Shown: positions 1 to 10,700 of the stretch, one piece after another | Layout: each line of letters opens with the position of its first letter | How positions within the stretch are numbered: position 1 is the stretch's first letter | Source of the DNA: Membranipora membranacea | Lineage: Eukaryota > Bryozoa > Gymnolaemata > Cheilostomatida > Membraniporidae | DNA: 64,000 nt | Assembly: GCA_914767715.1 (NCBI GenBank) | Contig: OU612069.1 | Coordinates: forward strand, 4,030,001 to 4,094,000 | Reading direction: 5' to 3' | Notes under the pieces: generated by a model | Told to the model about the DNA's origin: nothing | The model's database searches: none | The model's input: only the letters and a program-made list of their open reading frames with translations | Made by a program: the position numbers and the translations under genes

Positions 1-3000
1 CGGTACACTGTTCCATTTTGTCACTCACGATGTCAAACAGAAAGTCGATATATTAGAAGCATATCTGAAGTCTGACCCTGAAAATTACTCGACTATCAAT
101 GGAACGCTCAAATACGAAGTCGAACACAACCTTACAAAAACTAAAGTTAGTACGAAGAGTCAGTCGTATGCTGCATATTTATTCTGTCCGATTATTTGGT
201 AAGATTTTTGCTTTTATATTATCTATCATGAGGAGCAACCAAAAATCTTCAGTTGTGACATTGTCACATTGGTTGCGCTTAGTGATAGCTATTATAAAAG
301 AATAATCCGAGGGAGAAATCTTACGAGAAAATCTGCAGTGTAAATGCAGCTTTTGAGCAGTGCCCCTAAAACACTCTCTTCTGTGTTGAGGCAGAGATTA
401 AATATTTTGTTTAATCTGGCAATATGTTAAGCTAGGGGCTTGCTTTAAACGGTTGTGTTGTCAATTTTGAAACTAGCAAGTTCCATTCTGCCCATGGATG
501 ATGTTGACAGATCAACTGTGATAACACATCAGGTCTAAGACAAATGTTCACCTTGGACATGGGCAAAGTCAACAAAAGTCGAGATTGCTCATAGGCGGAG
601 GTTACCTCATAGGTCATAGGATCATATGTTGCAATTTCGACAGTTTAAATGAGGCATGGGGTAGTAATACAAACCTAAGATGTATGTACTGAAAAATGGC
701 ACAGTCTGCCAAATTTGCTGAATTTGGTCAAAAATACCTAATACTCTCATAACTATACTGCAACAACAACAACCCCCTCCTCCTCCTCTCATACCATTTT
801 ACTTACACTCTGAGCCAAACCATCGCTGATATGGTGGACATTCTTCAAACCAGGCCAATTTCAAGCCTCCTGCACTGGTTTGGCTCAGGGTGTGAGCCTT
901 AGAGTAAAGGGGTGGCTATTTGTTGCAGTGACACGCTGAAAAGCATTGGCAGCCTTCTAGTGAACACACAACTATTGCACAAGAATACTGGTTACTGAGG
1001 GCTACTCGCTAGAATTAAGTGAGGAACAATACGCTCATCAACTCACTTGGCCTGCCTTGAACCAGCATTTAACTCATGGTTTCTCCGAAAACTTGTGTGT
1101 TATGCAGTCGGTACACCGCTACTGTTACTGTATCTCAATTTGGTTGAGAGTGTAGTAAATTGGATTCTGCGAAAATTTGAAGATGGCACTATGATTTGAA
1201 TTATTGCCACTCAGATGTACTAATCAATACTCTGTATACTCTTATATAGCCACCTGCTGCAGTCTCATCTTTTTGTATCAAACAAATACATTGAATCTTG
1301 ACATTTCCAACCGAATCCCCAACTGGGAATTCCATTGGAAATTCCTTTCAGGATGTCCATTCAACTCTAGTGTTACAGCTGCTCAAATTAGGCTATCATT
1401 TCACGGTGCTTAGAATGTTGTATGCCTACGATCATGAGGCAATAGTGCAACACTTTCACATTAGTAGTGTATCTTCATCCATTTTCAGAGGTTGGCTTAT
1501 ATTGTGATCTAATCGGAGTGTCCGTTGATGGACTGCCATTTTATCATTATATCACCTAAAATTTTTAGTAGCTCTCTACTATGTTGTTTGTATTTTAGAA
1601 GCCATCAGGGAGTAGAACGATATTAAGACTACACCGAGCGCTGATCTATATTCTCGTATTGTTTGAGAAACTGGCAGCTGCATCTAATGACACCAAGTAA
1701 GTCAGACGCAACGTCAGACGCAACGTCAGACGCAACGTCAGCGGCTTACAGCAGAGAAGTTATCCATTAGGCTTACTGTACCAAAGACTTAATAATAATA
1801 GTTTGTTATTATATAGTCTATGGTATATACATTAATGGATTAAAGTATATGTGGTGTTGAAACTATGAGCAAGCCTGGTTTTATGGTATCAATAGCGGTT
1901 TCTGGATTTCAGATCATCACTGAAATGGTATCATTGAGTGGAAAAATTAAAGTCAGAAAGTACATTTTTAATTAAATATACAGTTTAATTTCTTCAAACA
2001 AATAAGAAAATTAAAATAGACTGTCTGACACAGCCAGTGAAAAATTCATTCCATAAGTTGTCTTTCGGGTGAAACTAAGCTGAGGTTGAGACAAATGGTA
2101 TCAAGAAGATGAAATCTCATTTTTCACACTGGTGGCTTAGGTTGGATTTCGATTTTGCCGGACAAACCAAGGATTTCTTGAAATCCTTGGACAAACTGAA
2201 ACAATTCTCACCTAGCCAATGTGTTGGCTCTGATATGATTGGCTGTTGCTTTGAAAAAAGAGCCAATGCCAGGTCACAGAGAGCCCCAGTAATGAAAGTG
2301 AAACTGAATTAATGAACAAACACACTATAATATATATAGGTAGTTTCAGGAAAGTACCTTCTGACCTGGCATTGGCTCTTTCCCACCAGCTAATCAGAGC
2401 CAAAACATTGGCTAATTCTCACCACATTATTGAATGGAGGTTGGTTGGGTGGTAGCTCCATGATGAGAAAGAACTGATCTGAAGCTTCATCTGTACCGGC
2501 TTTTCAATCCTGTCACCAAAGATCTTAATATTTTCGCTGATTCATCCTAGATATTTTTGATGATTCATTCTGCAGATGGAATTCTTCTCGCAGATCAACA
2601 ATGGATGTATGCAAATAAAAACTCTCATTAAACTCGCATCCATATCGATCATATTGATTAAAGTTGACATTAGAAAGGAGAAACTGTCTGTATAAAACAG
2701 TCTTATATTACTATCTAATCAACAGAGAGAATATTCAGGGGATCAACCTTGATCTTTGGCATGGCCTTTGGTTTTGATAGCTAAGATCTAACATGTGTAA
2801 CAATTCAAAATGTTAGTGATTTTACCTATGCACAATCTGCTTACACAAAAAATTGACATATGCAGAGCAAGAAAATTATTATTATCTGATCGGGTCTTTA
2901 AATCAAAAAATTCTATAGCAATGTGAAAAACAGCAGTGCTGTGCTGCTCTGTTCCGCCCTTTGGTCTGACAGGGCTTTTGACTGTTCCGCCCTTTGGTCT

Positions 3001-5692
3001 GACATGGCTTCTGACTGTTCCGCCCTTTGGTCTGACAGGGCTTTTGACTGATCCGCCCGTTGGTCTGACAGGGCTTTTGACTGTTCCGCCCTTTGGTCTG
3101 ACAGGCCCTTTCTTGCACACAAAGATGATGTTGGTGGAGGGTTTTGAGGATGATTACCGTAATCCCTCACCTATAGATCCGCGATTTATAAGTGAAGGCG
3201 GCTGTAAGAGAGTAGCATATAGATGCGACTATAATTTGAAGCATTTTTATATTTAGCTTGGACTAAAACCAATTACAATCAGTGAAGCTAAATAGCTCAG
3301 TGGTAAAATGTGGGACATGTAATCTTGAAGTTGTGAGTTCAAAACCCACGGAGGGCAGCTTTTTCCTCAAAACTACTCATTTGTAGTGAGTGAATGTGTG
3401 CCACAAAATTCAAATTTTTCAACAATAAGCATATCATATCTCTCTCACAGTCTTTCAAAATAAATAAAACATCCCAAGAACCTCATACACCATTCAGCAG
3501 AAACTGGAAGTATTGAGAACAGTTGAAAAGAATAAGAACCTTGACAAGACTACAAATGAATTGAACATTAATAGACGCTTGATTCAAAGATGGAGAGCTT
3601 CCAAACATCAACTACTGATATGATTCACTTATAAGACACGGTGTCTTATAGCTGTGGGGTGTCTTATAACTGGAGCATTTTAATTTTTTCTGAGGGGGGT
3701 GATTCACTTATAAGTCCGGTGACTTATAGGTGAGGTTTTACGGTATGTTACACTTGGTGAACATGAATGCTAGAAAATATGAAGTTCTCACTCTGCCTGA
3801 TATAAAGCAAAATATGGGACATATTTTTAAAATTTCTTCCGATGTAAGAGCTTTGAACGACCCTTTCAAGTGGGCAAAAGTGATTTTTGAACTGTGACCT
3901 GATAATAGACTATGACTTGTTAATAATTATAGGTCATGGTCCTTTTATCCAAACAATAAACGGGTCAGCAGTAACTGACTCATGATAAAATTATTTTATG
4001 GCTGCCAAGACAAACATTATCAATACTCAATAATGAACAGTTTAAAGTTGTTTTGCATTGATTGATTTGGGCCAAGAGTTATAATAATACTCTAGAATGG
4101 ACAATATGTACGAAAATAGCATCAGAGTCCCTATATTATGACTCTATGGGTGTAGGTGTCACGCTAAAACCCACTCTTGCCCTCGAAAGCTAGACACCAG
4201 AACAGACCAGCTATCATGTTGGCTTTTCACAAAAGTTCACATACACCTCACATTTTACACTTGCCCGCCCAAAAACTGTGATATCAACAAAAGTCACCAA
4301 AATCTGTCACATGAGTTATGTTACTGTAGTAGAAAGCTTTCAAAGATTAGAAATGTTTCTGTGGGACACTTTAAACCATCCAACACTGATAACATGCTAA
4401 AACCACTGATGACAGTATGTTGACTATAGAAACTGTAATATCACCTACACTTTGGAGTTGCCCACCCTCAGATTTCATGACCAAGTACTACTCAGTAGGC
4501 GAAATAAAGGTATTCCCAAAGTGTTTTCCACACAAAATTGTATTCCACAGTAAAGTGTTTTTACATGCATTTCCACTGCATTGTCTCAATTTTGGTGATT
4601 GTACTCATGCATAAAAAAAATTGCACTGACATAGGAGTTATGTTACTGAAACACCTAACCTTGTTATCTTGATGCATGAATCAGTAGGATGTTCTGATGA
4701 TATTCCGATTAGCTGCTCATCTATTCAGTAGCTTAGTTACAAAAAATTGATGAACTCAATTTCATAAGAATTGCCTAATCATTGAAAATAGTCATCTTAT
4801 CCATCGCATTGCAACGCTACGCAAAATTATCGTTTATTGCAGGGAAATTTTTTTGTCGATGTGATCATTGTCAAGTTCATAATATGCTTTTAAAAAGCGC
4901 AAAGTATCAAATGCTTTTGTTCATCACTGGTGACTGTCCTTTGCTTCGGTTTAAATCTAACACCAGTGATGAGCCTATGATGTTCCTTCATAACAAGGAA
5001 GAACATGAGAGAGTCAAATATTTCGGTTTCATCAAAAACTTTATGAGATTCATTTTTCACAAGATCACCGATGTCAGTTGTTTGAGTCTTAAACTAGGTG
5101 TCTGCCATCCCAGAGGCTTGAAACATATCTACTACAGCATTTCTTAGTATTTTCAGTGAGCAAAGGGTTGAAATTTATGGCTAGTTTATATGTACTCAAC
5201 TTCATCACTTCATACAAACTCATTTTATAGCGAGTGATAATCAGCTCTAGCTAACATACAGTCAGACCAAAACTAGTAAAAACTAGTTTCTATCTAATAT
5301 TATCTCCTCTAGGATACACCTAGGATACACCTAGGATACACCTAGGATACATCTAGGATACACCTAGGATACACCTAGGATACACCTAGGATACACCTAG
5401 GATACACCTGATAAATGTCTTCTTATTCTCTGTTTTTAGAGTTTCCGCGCTCTCGATAACAGCGTACGGTGATACGTTAGGTAAATACCATCCGTGGATT
5501 GTACGTAAGGCCGCTGGTCTGGCTATGTACTCTCTACCACTCAGAGGCGTGTTATTACAGAGAATAGATCCCTCTGAGAACGGCGAACAAAACGTTAAAG
5601 GTCTGCTACAGGAAATCTCGGAGAAAGGTCGACCGATTTATCAGCTTACTGAAGATTTGTACACAGAAATGAAACTGCATGATCTGCCTTGA
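1..5692 (+). CDS. CPTP: Ceramide-1-phosphate transfer protein (GLTP domain), 5'-partial
   Basis: Three exons are visible: <1-145, 1599-1696 and 5440-5692 (stop TGA 5690-5692). Reading starts at base 2; intron phases are 0 then 2 and join without any frameshift. Exon 1 gives GTLFHFVTHDVKQKVDILE and ends in HNLTKTK; exon 2 holds the lipid-headgroup helix SRTILRLHRALIYI; exon 3 holds GKYHPWIVRKAAGLAMYSLP and ends in LHDLP. The family binds the ceramide-1-phosphate head group with residues of the LRLHRAL helix and the YHPW...R segment and carries the lipid between cytosolic membrane faces. About 165 residues are visible; human CPTP has 214, so roughly the first 45-50 are off the left edge. The C-terminal LDLP-like ending and the HPW motif favour CPTP over classical GLTP. 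The two introns contain minisatellites and MITEs. Confidence 0.92.
146..1598 (+). other. CPTP intron between visible exons 1 and 2
   Basis: The donor is GTTAGT at 146 and the acceptor is TTTTAG ending at 1598. I see no further gene inside. A second, better-looking donor (GTAAGA at 199) exists, but using it puts the next exon out of frame. Confidence 0.7.
1701..1741. repeat. 12-bp tandem repeat beside a splice donor
   Basis: About 3.4 copies of gtcagacgcaac. The array begins four bases after the donor GT of the CPTP exon ending at 1696, so the repeat overlaps the donor context (GTAAGTCAGACG). Confidence 0.9.
2213..2414. mobile_element. MITE/foldback element with 9-bp target duplication
   Basis: The ends are TAGCCAATG and CATTGGCTA, and a longer inverted match runs inward (the ATCAGAGCC and AGAGCCAATGCCAGGTCA blocks are mirrored). 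The direct repeat ATTCTCACC flanks it at 2204-2212 and 2415-2423. A 9-bp duplication is typical of Mutator-like (MULE) transposition; no transposase is encoded. It lies in a CPTP intron. A related end fragment (ttagccaacacattggcta) appears near 56347-56366. Confidence 0.8.
2950..3105. repeat. 33-bp minisatellite
   Basis: About 4.7 copies of a 33-bp unit beginning tgttccgccctttggtctga. Because 33 is a multiple of three, all frames that avoid stops stay open, giving spurious proline-rich ORFs on both strands. It lies in a CPTP intron. Confidence 0.92.
3157..3743. mobile_element. MITE with tRNA-Thr-like cargo, copy 1 (interrupted)
   Basis: It is bounded by TA on both sides (3155-3156, 3744-3745), as expected for Tc1/mariner-type insertion. 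The left end CCGTAATCCCTCACCTATAG and the right end CTTATAGGTGAGGTTTTACGG are inverted repeats. It shares its ends, a 'cttataagtgaaggcggct' block, a tRNA-like core and a 'gtgtcttatagctgtggggt' block with the copy at 51665-52050. About 200 bp of unrelated sequence (roughly 3415-3625) interrupts this copy. No protein is encoded. Confidence 0.82.
3284..3358 (+). tRNA. tRNA-Thr-like pseudogene inside MITE copy 1
   Basis: A D-arm/A-box (tagctcagtggtaaaat) and a T-arm (gtgagttcaaaacccac) are present, but the anticodon loop and acceptor stem are degraded. Comparison with the intact-looking copy at 51793 (loop CTTGTAA, anticodon TGT) points to an origin from tRNA-Thr(UGU). It is not expected to make a working tRNA. 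Confidence 0.5.
5309..5407. repeat. 11-bp minisatellite ending 32 bp before a CPTP acceptor
   Basis: Nine copies of ctaggatacac, one with a single change. The array ends only about 30 bases before the acceptor of the terminal CPTP exon (5440), so it occupies the usual branch-point neighbourhood. Confidence 0.95.
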
Positions 5693-5700
5693 TACACCCA

Positions 5701-5768
5701 CGCAGGTTACATGACCTAGTAGGTCACAAGACCTCGCAGGTCACATGACTTCGCAGGTCCCATGACCT
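5701..5768. repeat. Degenerate 17-bp tandem repeat
   Basis: Four units of the form cgcaggtcacatgacct follow the CPTP stop codon by about 10 bases, so they lie in its 3' UTR. Confidence 0.75.
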
Positions 5769-6086
5769 TCACATAGATAATGCTCAATGCAGTCTGATAT
5801 CATTGTATTCAGGGAGAATGTTTGAATTATTGCAGATATATTTGATTACGCTCGACACAACGAAATCAAGTTTTCTCCAATTGTCTTTCTGTTGTAGTGG
5901 ACAGTGCACTCTGACTTTTATTCTATACCTGGTAAAATTTTTTTTTTATTGTTACAGCTGAATTTTGTAGAACAGAGGCTACGTGGGTTTTTCTTTGGCA
6001 TTTGAAGTTATGTCCATTTATCTTGTGAGGGCACAACTCTGTACAGTATCAAAGAAAGATCTGAATGCGGCTATTCTAAGATAGGT

Positions 6087-6119
6087 ATAAAGGGAAAACA
6101 TGTTATGTTTTCCCTTTAT
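6087..6119. repeat. Perfect 15-bp hairpin
   Basis: ataaagggaaaacat, a 3-base loop gtt, then its exact reverse complement. It lies about 400 bases downstream of the CPTP stop. Its role is unknown; it resembles a small foldback remnant. Confidence 0.85.
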
Positions 6120-7726
6120 TCAGTAATTTTGCCCACTTGCAACATCTTGTCAGTCTTTTTCCATTTTCCAATCATCTTTTTTGGTGAATTTTCTGTCAAC
6201 TCATACATTTGACCTGCAGACATATTATACATTCACAGACCTCGTGCATAATATGCACTTCTATATGCGCTAGTATCTTGCAGTTTTATTCCGCTATGAT
6301 TTGAAAATTAGAAAAATTTTGAGTCATCACTAATCATATTGTTGCATGTCATAATGTTATTTGAATGGGTCTTTCATGAGATTGTTCACATATCTTGTAC
6401 CAAAGTATGTTTGAATTTGTATTGTCTTTTATTATTAAAGCTTTACATAATAATAATTAAAAGTAAGAATAAGCGCATTATGTTTCATATATCTTTAATA
6501 TCTTTATCTACAAGACCCTCCCTGGGTTGTTCCTTTGATGGATGCAGGTTCTTAGTCTAATGTCATACTCTTGCTTCGTACCTTATAGGTGAAGCAATGT
6601 ATTTAATATCTTTGAGTAAAGTATTTGTAGGGGAAAAGATTGCCAGTGAGCACAAGCCGCTTGAAATGGTGGAATTAATTGCTGGTATGAATTACTCCAC
6701 ATTCCAACATCAGCTATCCAAAGTTAATGCTAGCTAACAATAAGTCACCTACACACTAGCTAAATTAAACTCTAGCTAATAGTATAATCTCCTCTAGTGT
6801 TTTCCTGCCTGACTCACCAAACGGCTATTTGACTTTTAATCATAGTAGTATCCTTGTGTACTTCGCAGTATCATGTCAGGCTCAGGGCTGTAGTTTAGAA
6901 AAAATGGTAGGGGAGGCAAAGGTGCGGGGAAGTCCAAAGCATCACCAGTAAGCTCCTCCCTGAGCTATTTAAGGTGCATAATAACCAAATGGAAATCCCA
7001 GAGAAGCTGATTCATGAATTATTCAATTATAGTGTTTTTAGGCCACTGTAGTAAGCTTTCTAGGGGAGGCAATGCCTCCCCTAAAACTACGGGCCTGAGA
7101 CTGTCAATCAAGCCTATAAGCTAGTGTGTCTGTCTGCGGTAATGTGTGAAAAATAGCGCTTATCATTTCAAGCAGGGATTTGTCAACAGCCTGGTATTTC
7201 ATAAATCAATGCTCTGTTATTTCTGGTCATTTCCGCATAGAAGCTTGATGAACAATTTCAATCTGCCTTGTAAAAGTTGACAACTTTAGTGACAATTTAC
7301 GTCACAGTCTGCATTATACAAACAAAGCTCTTACCAAAATAAATAATGGGAGGGGCTTGATAGACAAAAAGGGGTGCGGCTTACCAGTCAACAAGATAAA
7401 CAGAAGCCCTGCGTATGTAATATAAATGCATTGCTAATAGTTTTCACATTCCCATGCTGCATAGCCGACAATATCAATAAAACTGGTATTATTCTTTGAT
7501 TGGATAATACTGGCTAACATTTTTATTTGGACAGCATTTTGTGTCAACATTAGCATCGAGCAGAGTGTGAAAAGAGGCAGCAGCAGCGGAAAGTGCTGAA
7601 ACAATATAACCTTCTTCGAAGAAGAACGGAAAGTCAAATTCATTAGTCGACGACCTCATTACGACACGCTGTATCATCCGTAGCGATATCGGAAGCAACG
7701 CCGACTGTTCTCATCTCTTATTCAGC

Positions 7727-10700
7727 TTGATAAGCTTGAACGCTCAGTACAGCAGCAGCGCTCTGAGCTCTGCATCTGCACTCGGACCACAAGTGGATAT
7801 GAGTCGGGACGGGGCTGACATCCCTCTGCAGGATAAACCACCGATTTCGACGGGAAGTCTAAACAACATGAACACTTCACCAAGCATAGAGCGACGATAC
7901 TCTCGTAATAATATACCGGCATCAGAGAGTGACGATAATATGTCCCACGTACACACATCACACGCTGACAGACTTTTGTACAAGTTCAGGCATCGAACAC
8001 TGTGCGTCGCTGTATGTTTTGCGATGGCAATAAGTTTGCTAGCCTGCGTTCTTTCTATATTTGCAATGGTTAAATACCACGACGCTGCTAAAGAGCTACG
8101 CACAGCCAGAGAGAACCGAGGTAAGAACTCAAGCTATCTATATAGAATTACTGTAAGCTAGGCTCTTTAGAGCAAAGGGAGTTTTTGAAATAAAATTCTT
8201 TGCCTAGCATAAGTGCTCACACTTTGCCCGGGTTGTGGCATTCAGTTTTCAACCACTGTTCAACTGTTGGGAGGACGTCTATAATGGAATACCACTACCA
8301 TTGGCATCAAAGTCTGCGCACTTGAACATTTATTTGCATTGTTCCTGTTTGAGGACTTGCTCCATTTGAAAGCACTGTCATGTTCCAAGAAAAACCTATC
8401 TCTGTACCATATGGTTGATTAGAGCCACTCTTGCAATTAAACCTAAACACCAGTCCCAATTCTTTCAAAAGCAATTTAACATTCCAGCTGTGCTTGGCAT
8501 CTTTCCTGACACGACAAATTGACACATCCTGAATGATCTCTGTGGGGCTTGGCGTAACCTTAGGGACAATTTTCTCTTGTCACATATCATCACAACAATC
8601 ATCTAATTCTAGCAGAACATTGCAAAACATTTTGTTGACTGGTTCATTGTTTACAAAAAATCAGTTTATGTCATACAAAGGTCAATGGCAATTACTAGGT
8701 GCAGGCATAGCTGATCCGGCCACAGGCCCAATCAGCTTTGCATGCACCATCAACATCACGGGTGGTGTAAAACTTCACAATAAAAATGGGCACAGAAGTC
8801 AAGTTTAAACTTTTTTTTGGCAAATTATAGTTTTCTCCCAATAAAACAACAAAAAATCAAACCTTTTCAGAGCTTCAGCGGCTTGGGTACTGCCCCGTGC
8901 CGCCGTCTGGAGGTTTTTAGAGTCCCCAAGACCAACCCAGCCACCAGATATAGAGTCCAGCCAACTTGTCATGTATTAATTATTATCGTAGTATTATTAG
9001 TAAGTAAATAAAATTAATTATATAATAAGATAAACAAGCAAACACTGCTATTTCCTCTTCCTGTTTTACAGAGAAGGTATGTTTGCCTTGTGACCACCAG
9101 AGAGTTCAGCTCACAGCGTGGAAACAGAAGAATGAAGCTGGTGATTGTTGTGTACAACTACAGGAAGTCCTCTATATGATGGATGAGGTGAGTGAGTGCT
9201 GAGTATAGCCCGGGTGGGGGGGGGGGTTTAGAACCCTAAGTTTAGACTGGTAGTTTTAGTGCTCAAACTTTGCATGGGTTGGTGGTGGTAGCAATTCATT
9301 ATCAGCTCAGACAACTACCAACAACCCAGACTAAGTTTGAACTCTTAGACCAGGAAACTGTATGCAGGGTATTCATACCTAACAGGTTATATACTACTTA
9401 CTTTCTTGGTTGGATGATTAACCCAGAGTTGTTTTGCGATAATTTTAACAAGCTATCAAAGAAGATAGCTGATAGCTGATAGCTGAGAATGCGAAACCAC
9501 AGAAAGAATTTAGACTACCTCTGGTAGTGTTTTCCTGCCTCAAACAGGCAAGAAGCAACTGCAGGTACTGGTTGATTCTCTGGCACGCAGTCTATGAAAA
9601 GTCTACCATCTGAAGTGTTTTGCCTATTTGTTTTAATGAGCAATCTTCATTCGACCCGACCCGGAGTTGGTTTATTAATAACTTTATCACGTTGACTGGT
9701 ATGTCCCACACATGGACTGGACATCATCAATAAACAGTTCCTGGTCCACGCTCTACAGATAGTTCGTAGGGTATCAAAGAAAAATGGCATTTCTTCTGTA
9801 CTTTCAACAGTTTGAGACCCTAAAAAATCCTAGGTTAATGGGTTGGGTTTTGTTTATACTATAAGCGTATACAACAAAACCAACAATATTATAATGTAGA
9901 TCTGTTGACGTTCAACTTTGGAAATCTCTGAAGAAAACTGCATGTCCAGTCAACAGAGAAATACAATAGTCATTAGGGCTTCTAAAAATAGGTGTGAGGT
10001 ATGGATTAGAGTTCCCCTCAATTGACACTGAATATCTTAATCAATAGATTTGTCACCTGAGCCCAGCCAAAGTAGTCGGAGCCCCCAGATTATTGCCTGG
10101 TCCGACGCCTCCCCCCCAGCCAAAGCATAGTTCATATTTGATAGGGTTATAATATCCGCTCAGCCAGCGGTTATGCATTTATAACTTAAATAAAATAATG
10201 ACACTATTTGTGCCCTTGCCGCGCGCTCCGTGCGACGACGGCAGACCCCATGCAATTTTGAACATGGGATCTGAATTGAATTTAGACAGAGTTATGATAA
10301 ATCAATTGAGAAACACTGCCTTAAAGTATGATGTGTTTTGTATCTTTGCCTGTCAAAGCCAAAACCACACAGAAAGCCCAGAGACTTGCTAACCTCTCCT
10401 GACTTAGCCTCGTCATGCGGCTTCTCCCCAAACCATAAAAGTAGCTGCGCGACAACGTCGTAACTCCTGACTATGTAACAAAGCTGATGCTGCCCATGAT
10501 CGGATAATCACCACAACATCTACAACTATCCCAGATTTGGGTATTTTGTTGTTATCATGAATATGATGCCAATGGCTGCCAGATAATCTTTTGGGAGCGT
10601 CATCAGAAGTTGAGTGTGGAGATAATGCAGCTGCTGTAACGGCTCTGTAACAGGTCTAATGAATCATTTTGTCGGACTAAAAACTGGTGTTGTCAAAATA

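Larger units (their letters stand above)
5693..7726. other. Intergenic region between CPTP and the TNF ligand
   Basis: It holds a degenerate 17-bp tandem repeat (5701-5768), a perfect hairpin (6087-6119) and copies of a short dispersed 'ctagctaac' repeat (near 6725-6785). I see no gene. The last few hundred bases should hold the TNF gene promoter and 5' UTR, but I can name no site with confidence. Confidence 0.6.

Noticed and set aside
99-305. Apparent frameshift in the first CPTP exon (the frame changes near the A-run at 136-140, and a good donor sits at 199).
   Set aside because: A missed exon at 1599-1696 carries the expected LRLHRAL helix, and with the donor at 146 all phases agree, so no frameshift is needed.
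2788-3256. Overlapping 71-110-residue ORFs on both strands.
   Set aside because: They are by-products of the 33-bp minisatellite, whose length is a multiple of three.
4782-5147. 121-residue ORF in the CPTP intron.
   Set aside because: It lies inside an intron between well-supported exons, shows no domain, and has the Lys/Phe/Ile-rich bias of AT-rich DNA.
6087-6119. Bacterial-type rho-independent terminator.
   Set aside because: It is a perfect hairpin but lies in an animal genome about 400 bases after the gene, with no functional T-run.
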